A DNA stretch of 43,882 bases from assembly GCA_018262505.1 (NCBI GenBank), contig JAGSYV010000048.1:1-43882 (forward strand), read 5' to 3'. Origin of the DNA: Pseudomonadota bacterium (GTDB taxonomy: Bacteria; Pseudomonadota; Alphaproteobacteria; Rhizobiales; Pleomorphomonadaceae). Both the position numbers and the translations under genes were made by a program. The notes under the pieces were generated by a model. That model saw only the letters and a program-made list of their open reading frames with translations, had not been told where the DNA came from and did no database searches. Every line of letters starts with the position of its first letter. Position 1 is the stretch's first letter. Positions 43,120 through 43,882 of this stretch are shown here, in pieces.

Positions 43120-43882
43120 TCAGGCCTGGAAGTTACCAATGAACTGGCGGAAGCGCTCGGAATCGGAGTTGGTGAAGATGTCCTCCGGCGCGCCGTCTGC
43201 CTCAACGATGCCCTCGTGCAGGAACATCACCCGATCCGAGACGTTGCGGGCGAAGGCCATCTCATGGGTGACCACCAGCATGGTCCGCCCTTCCTCGGCA
43301 AGCGCCCGCATGACCTTCAGCACTTCGCCCACCAGTTCCGGATCGAGCGCCGAGGTGGGTTCGTCAAATAGCAGCGCCTTCGGCTGCATGGCCAGCGCCC
43401 GGGCGATGGCGGCACGCTGTTGCTGACCGCCGGAGAGGTGGGCGGGATAATAGTTGCGCCGCTCGGCAAGGCCGACTTTTTCGAGCAGCGCCTCCGCTTC
43501 CGCGATGCACTCGGCCTTCGGACGCTTCAGGACGTGCACCGGCCCCTCGATCAGGTTCTGCAGCACCGTCATGTGGGACCAGAGATTGAAGCTCTGGAAC
43601 ACCATGGCGAGCTCGGAGCGGATCCGGTCGACCTGCTTGCGGTCGGCCGGCACCAGCGATCCCGCCCGGTTCCGCTTCATGGCGATGGCTTCGCCCGCCA
43701 CGGTGATTTCGCCCTCGTCCGGCGTCTCCAGAAGGTTGATGCAGCGCAGGAAGGTGCTCTTGCCGGAGCCGGAGGCGCCCAGAATGGAGATCACGTCGCC
43801 ATCTTGGGCATCGAGCGAAATGCCGCGCAGAACCTCGTGCTGGCCGAAGGACTTGTGGATGTTGCGGACCGAAATTGCCGGT
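43120..43882 (-). CDS. Polar amino acid ABC transporter ATP-binding protein (5' end outside window)
   Basis: The cytosolic ATPase of a HisP/GlnQ-type amino acid importer, cut by the right edge; the frame enters at 43882 as AISVRNIHKSFGQHEVLRG. Motifs are Walker A GASGSGKST, the HisP-type FLRCINLLETPDEG, Q-loop VFQSFNLWSHMTVLQN, signature LSGGQQQRAAIARAL, Walker B ALLFDEPTSALDPE and H-loop VTHEMAFARNV. It sits directly upstream of the MIO-less lyase homologue in one transcript, so the transported amino acid may be that protein's substrate. Confidence 0.94.
   Translation of the reverse strand, partial: PAISVRNIHKSFGQHEVLRGISLDAQDGDVISILGASGSGKSTFLRCINLLETPDEGEITVAGEAIAMKRNRAGSLVPADRKQVDRIRSELAMVFQSFNLWSHMTVLQNLIEGPVHVLKRPKAECIAEAEALLEKVGLAERRNYYPAHLSGGQQQRAAIARALAMQPKALLFDEPTSALDPELVGEVLKVMRALAEEGRTMLVVTHEMAFARNVSDRVMFLHEGIVEADGAPEDIFTNSDSERFRQFIGNFQA

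Overview
The window is gene-dense, GC-rich bacterial chromosome (codons end mostly in G or C). Several features suggest an alphaproteobacterium of the Hyphomicrobiales (Rhizobiales): many ABC and TRAP uptake systems for sugars and organic acids, an EfeU-EfeO-EfeB-EfeM iron locus, a fused ribBA, and protein sequences typical of that order. The genus is not determined. I see no rRNA, tRNA, CRISPR array, insertion sequence, phage gene or replication origin.

Layout. 1-6162 (minus): xylF, running off the left edge, then an L-fucose catabolic operon read deoR > fucA > fucI > aldo/keto reductase. 6455-9234 (plus): a TrpXYZ-like ABC transporter. 9263-11023: a HAD phosphatase and a divergent LysR regulator. 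11047-13837 (minus): an epimerase/SDR/aldo-keto reductase operon. 14132-15811: an oligo-1,6-glucosidase. 15824-16207: a periplasmic rhodanese. 16339-18633 (minus): cstA and ybdD, with cstA frameshifted. 18995-21296 (minus): a RhaB-type kinase and a GntR/FCD regulator. 21482-25315 (plus): a hydratase and a DctPQM TRAP transporter. 25389-27314 (minus): cysE and a LysR regulator, the latter divergent from mmsA (27434-28933). 28934-30954 (minus): pabB and pabA. 31092-33572 (plus): a NitT/TauT-type ABC transporter. 33689-37048 (plus): an FMN riboswitch followed by ribD-ribE-ribBA and a deleted ribH. 37114-41304 (minus): efeU, a frameshifted efeO, efeB and efeM. 41616-43882 (minus): an aromatic amino acid lyase homologue without the MIO tripeptide, and a polar amino acid ABC ATPase cut by the right edge.

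How it fits together. Most of the window is carbon scavenging: xylose and fucose uptake and breakdown, TRAP uptake of an acid sugar or 2-oxoacid, isomaltose hydrolysis, CstA-type pyruvate or peptide import, and methylmalonate-semialdehyde oxidation. The biosynthetic islands are riboflavin (FMN riboswitch), p-aminobenzoate and cysteine. Iron uptake is the Efe system.

The points most worth a second look are the MIO-less lyase homologue at 41616-43112 and three conserved genes with broken reading frames (cstA +2 nt, ribH internal deletion, efeO about -13 nt). The broken frames are either young pseudogenes or sequencing/assembly errors. I did not find a clearly novel multi-gene system. The nearest candidates are the MIO-less lyase with its transporter and the TRAP/hydratase/GntR unit of unknown substrate.
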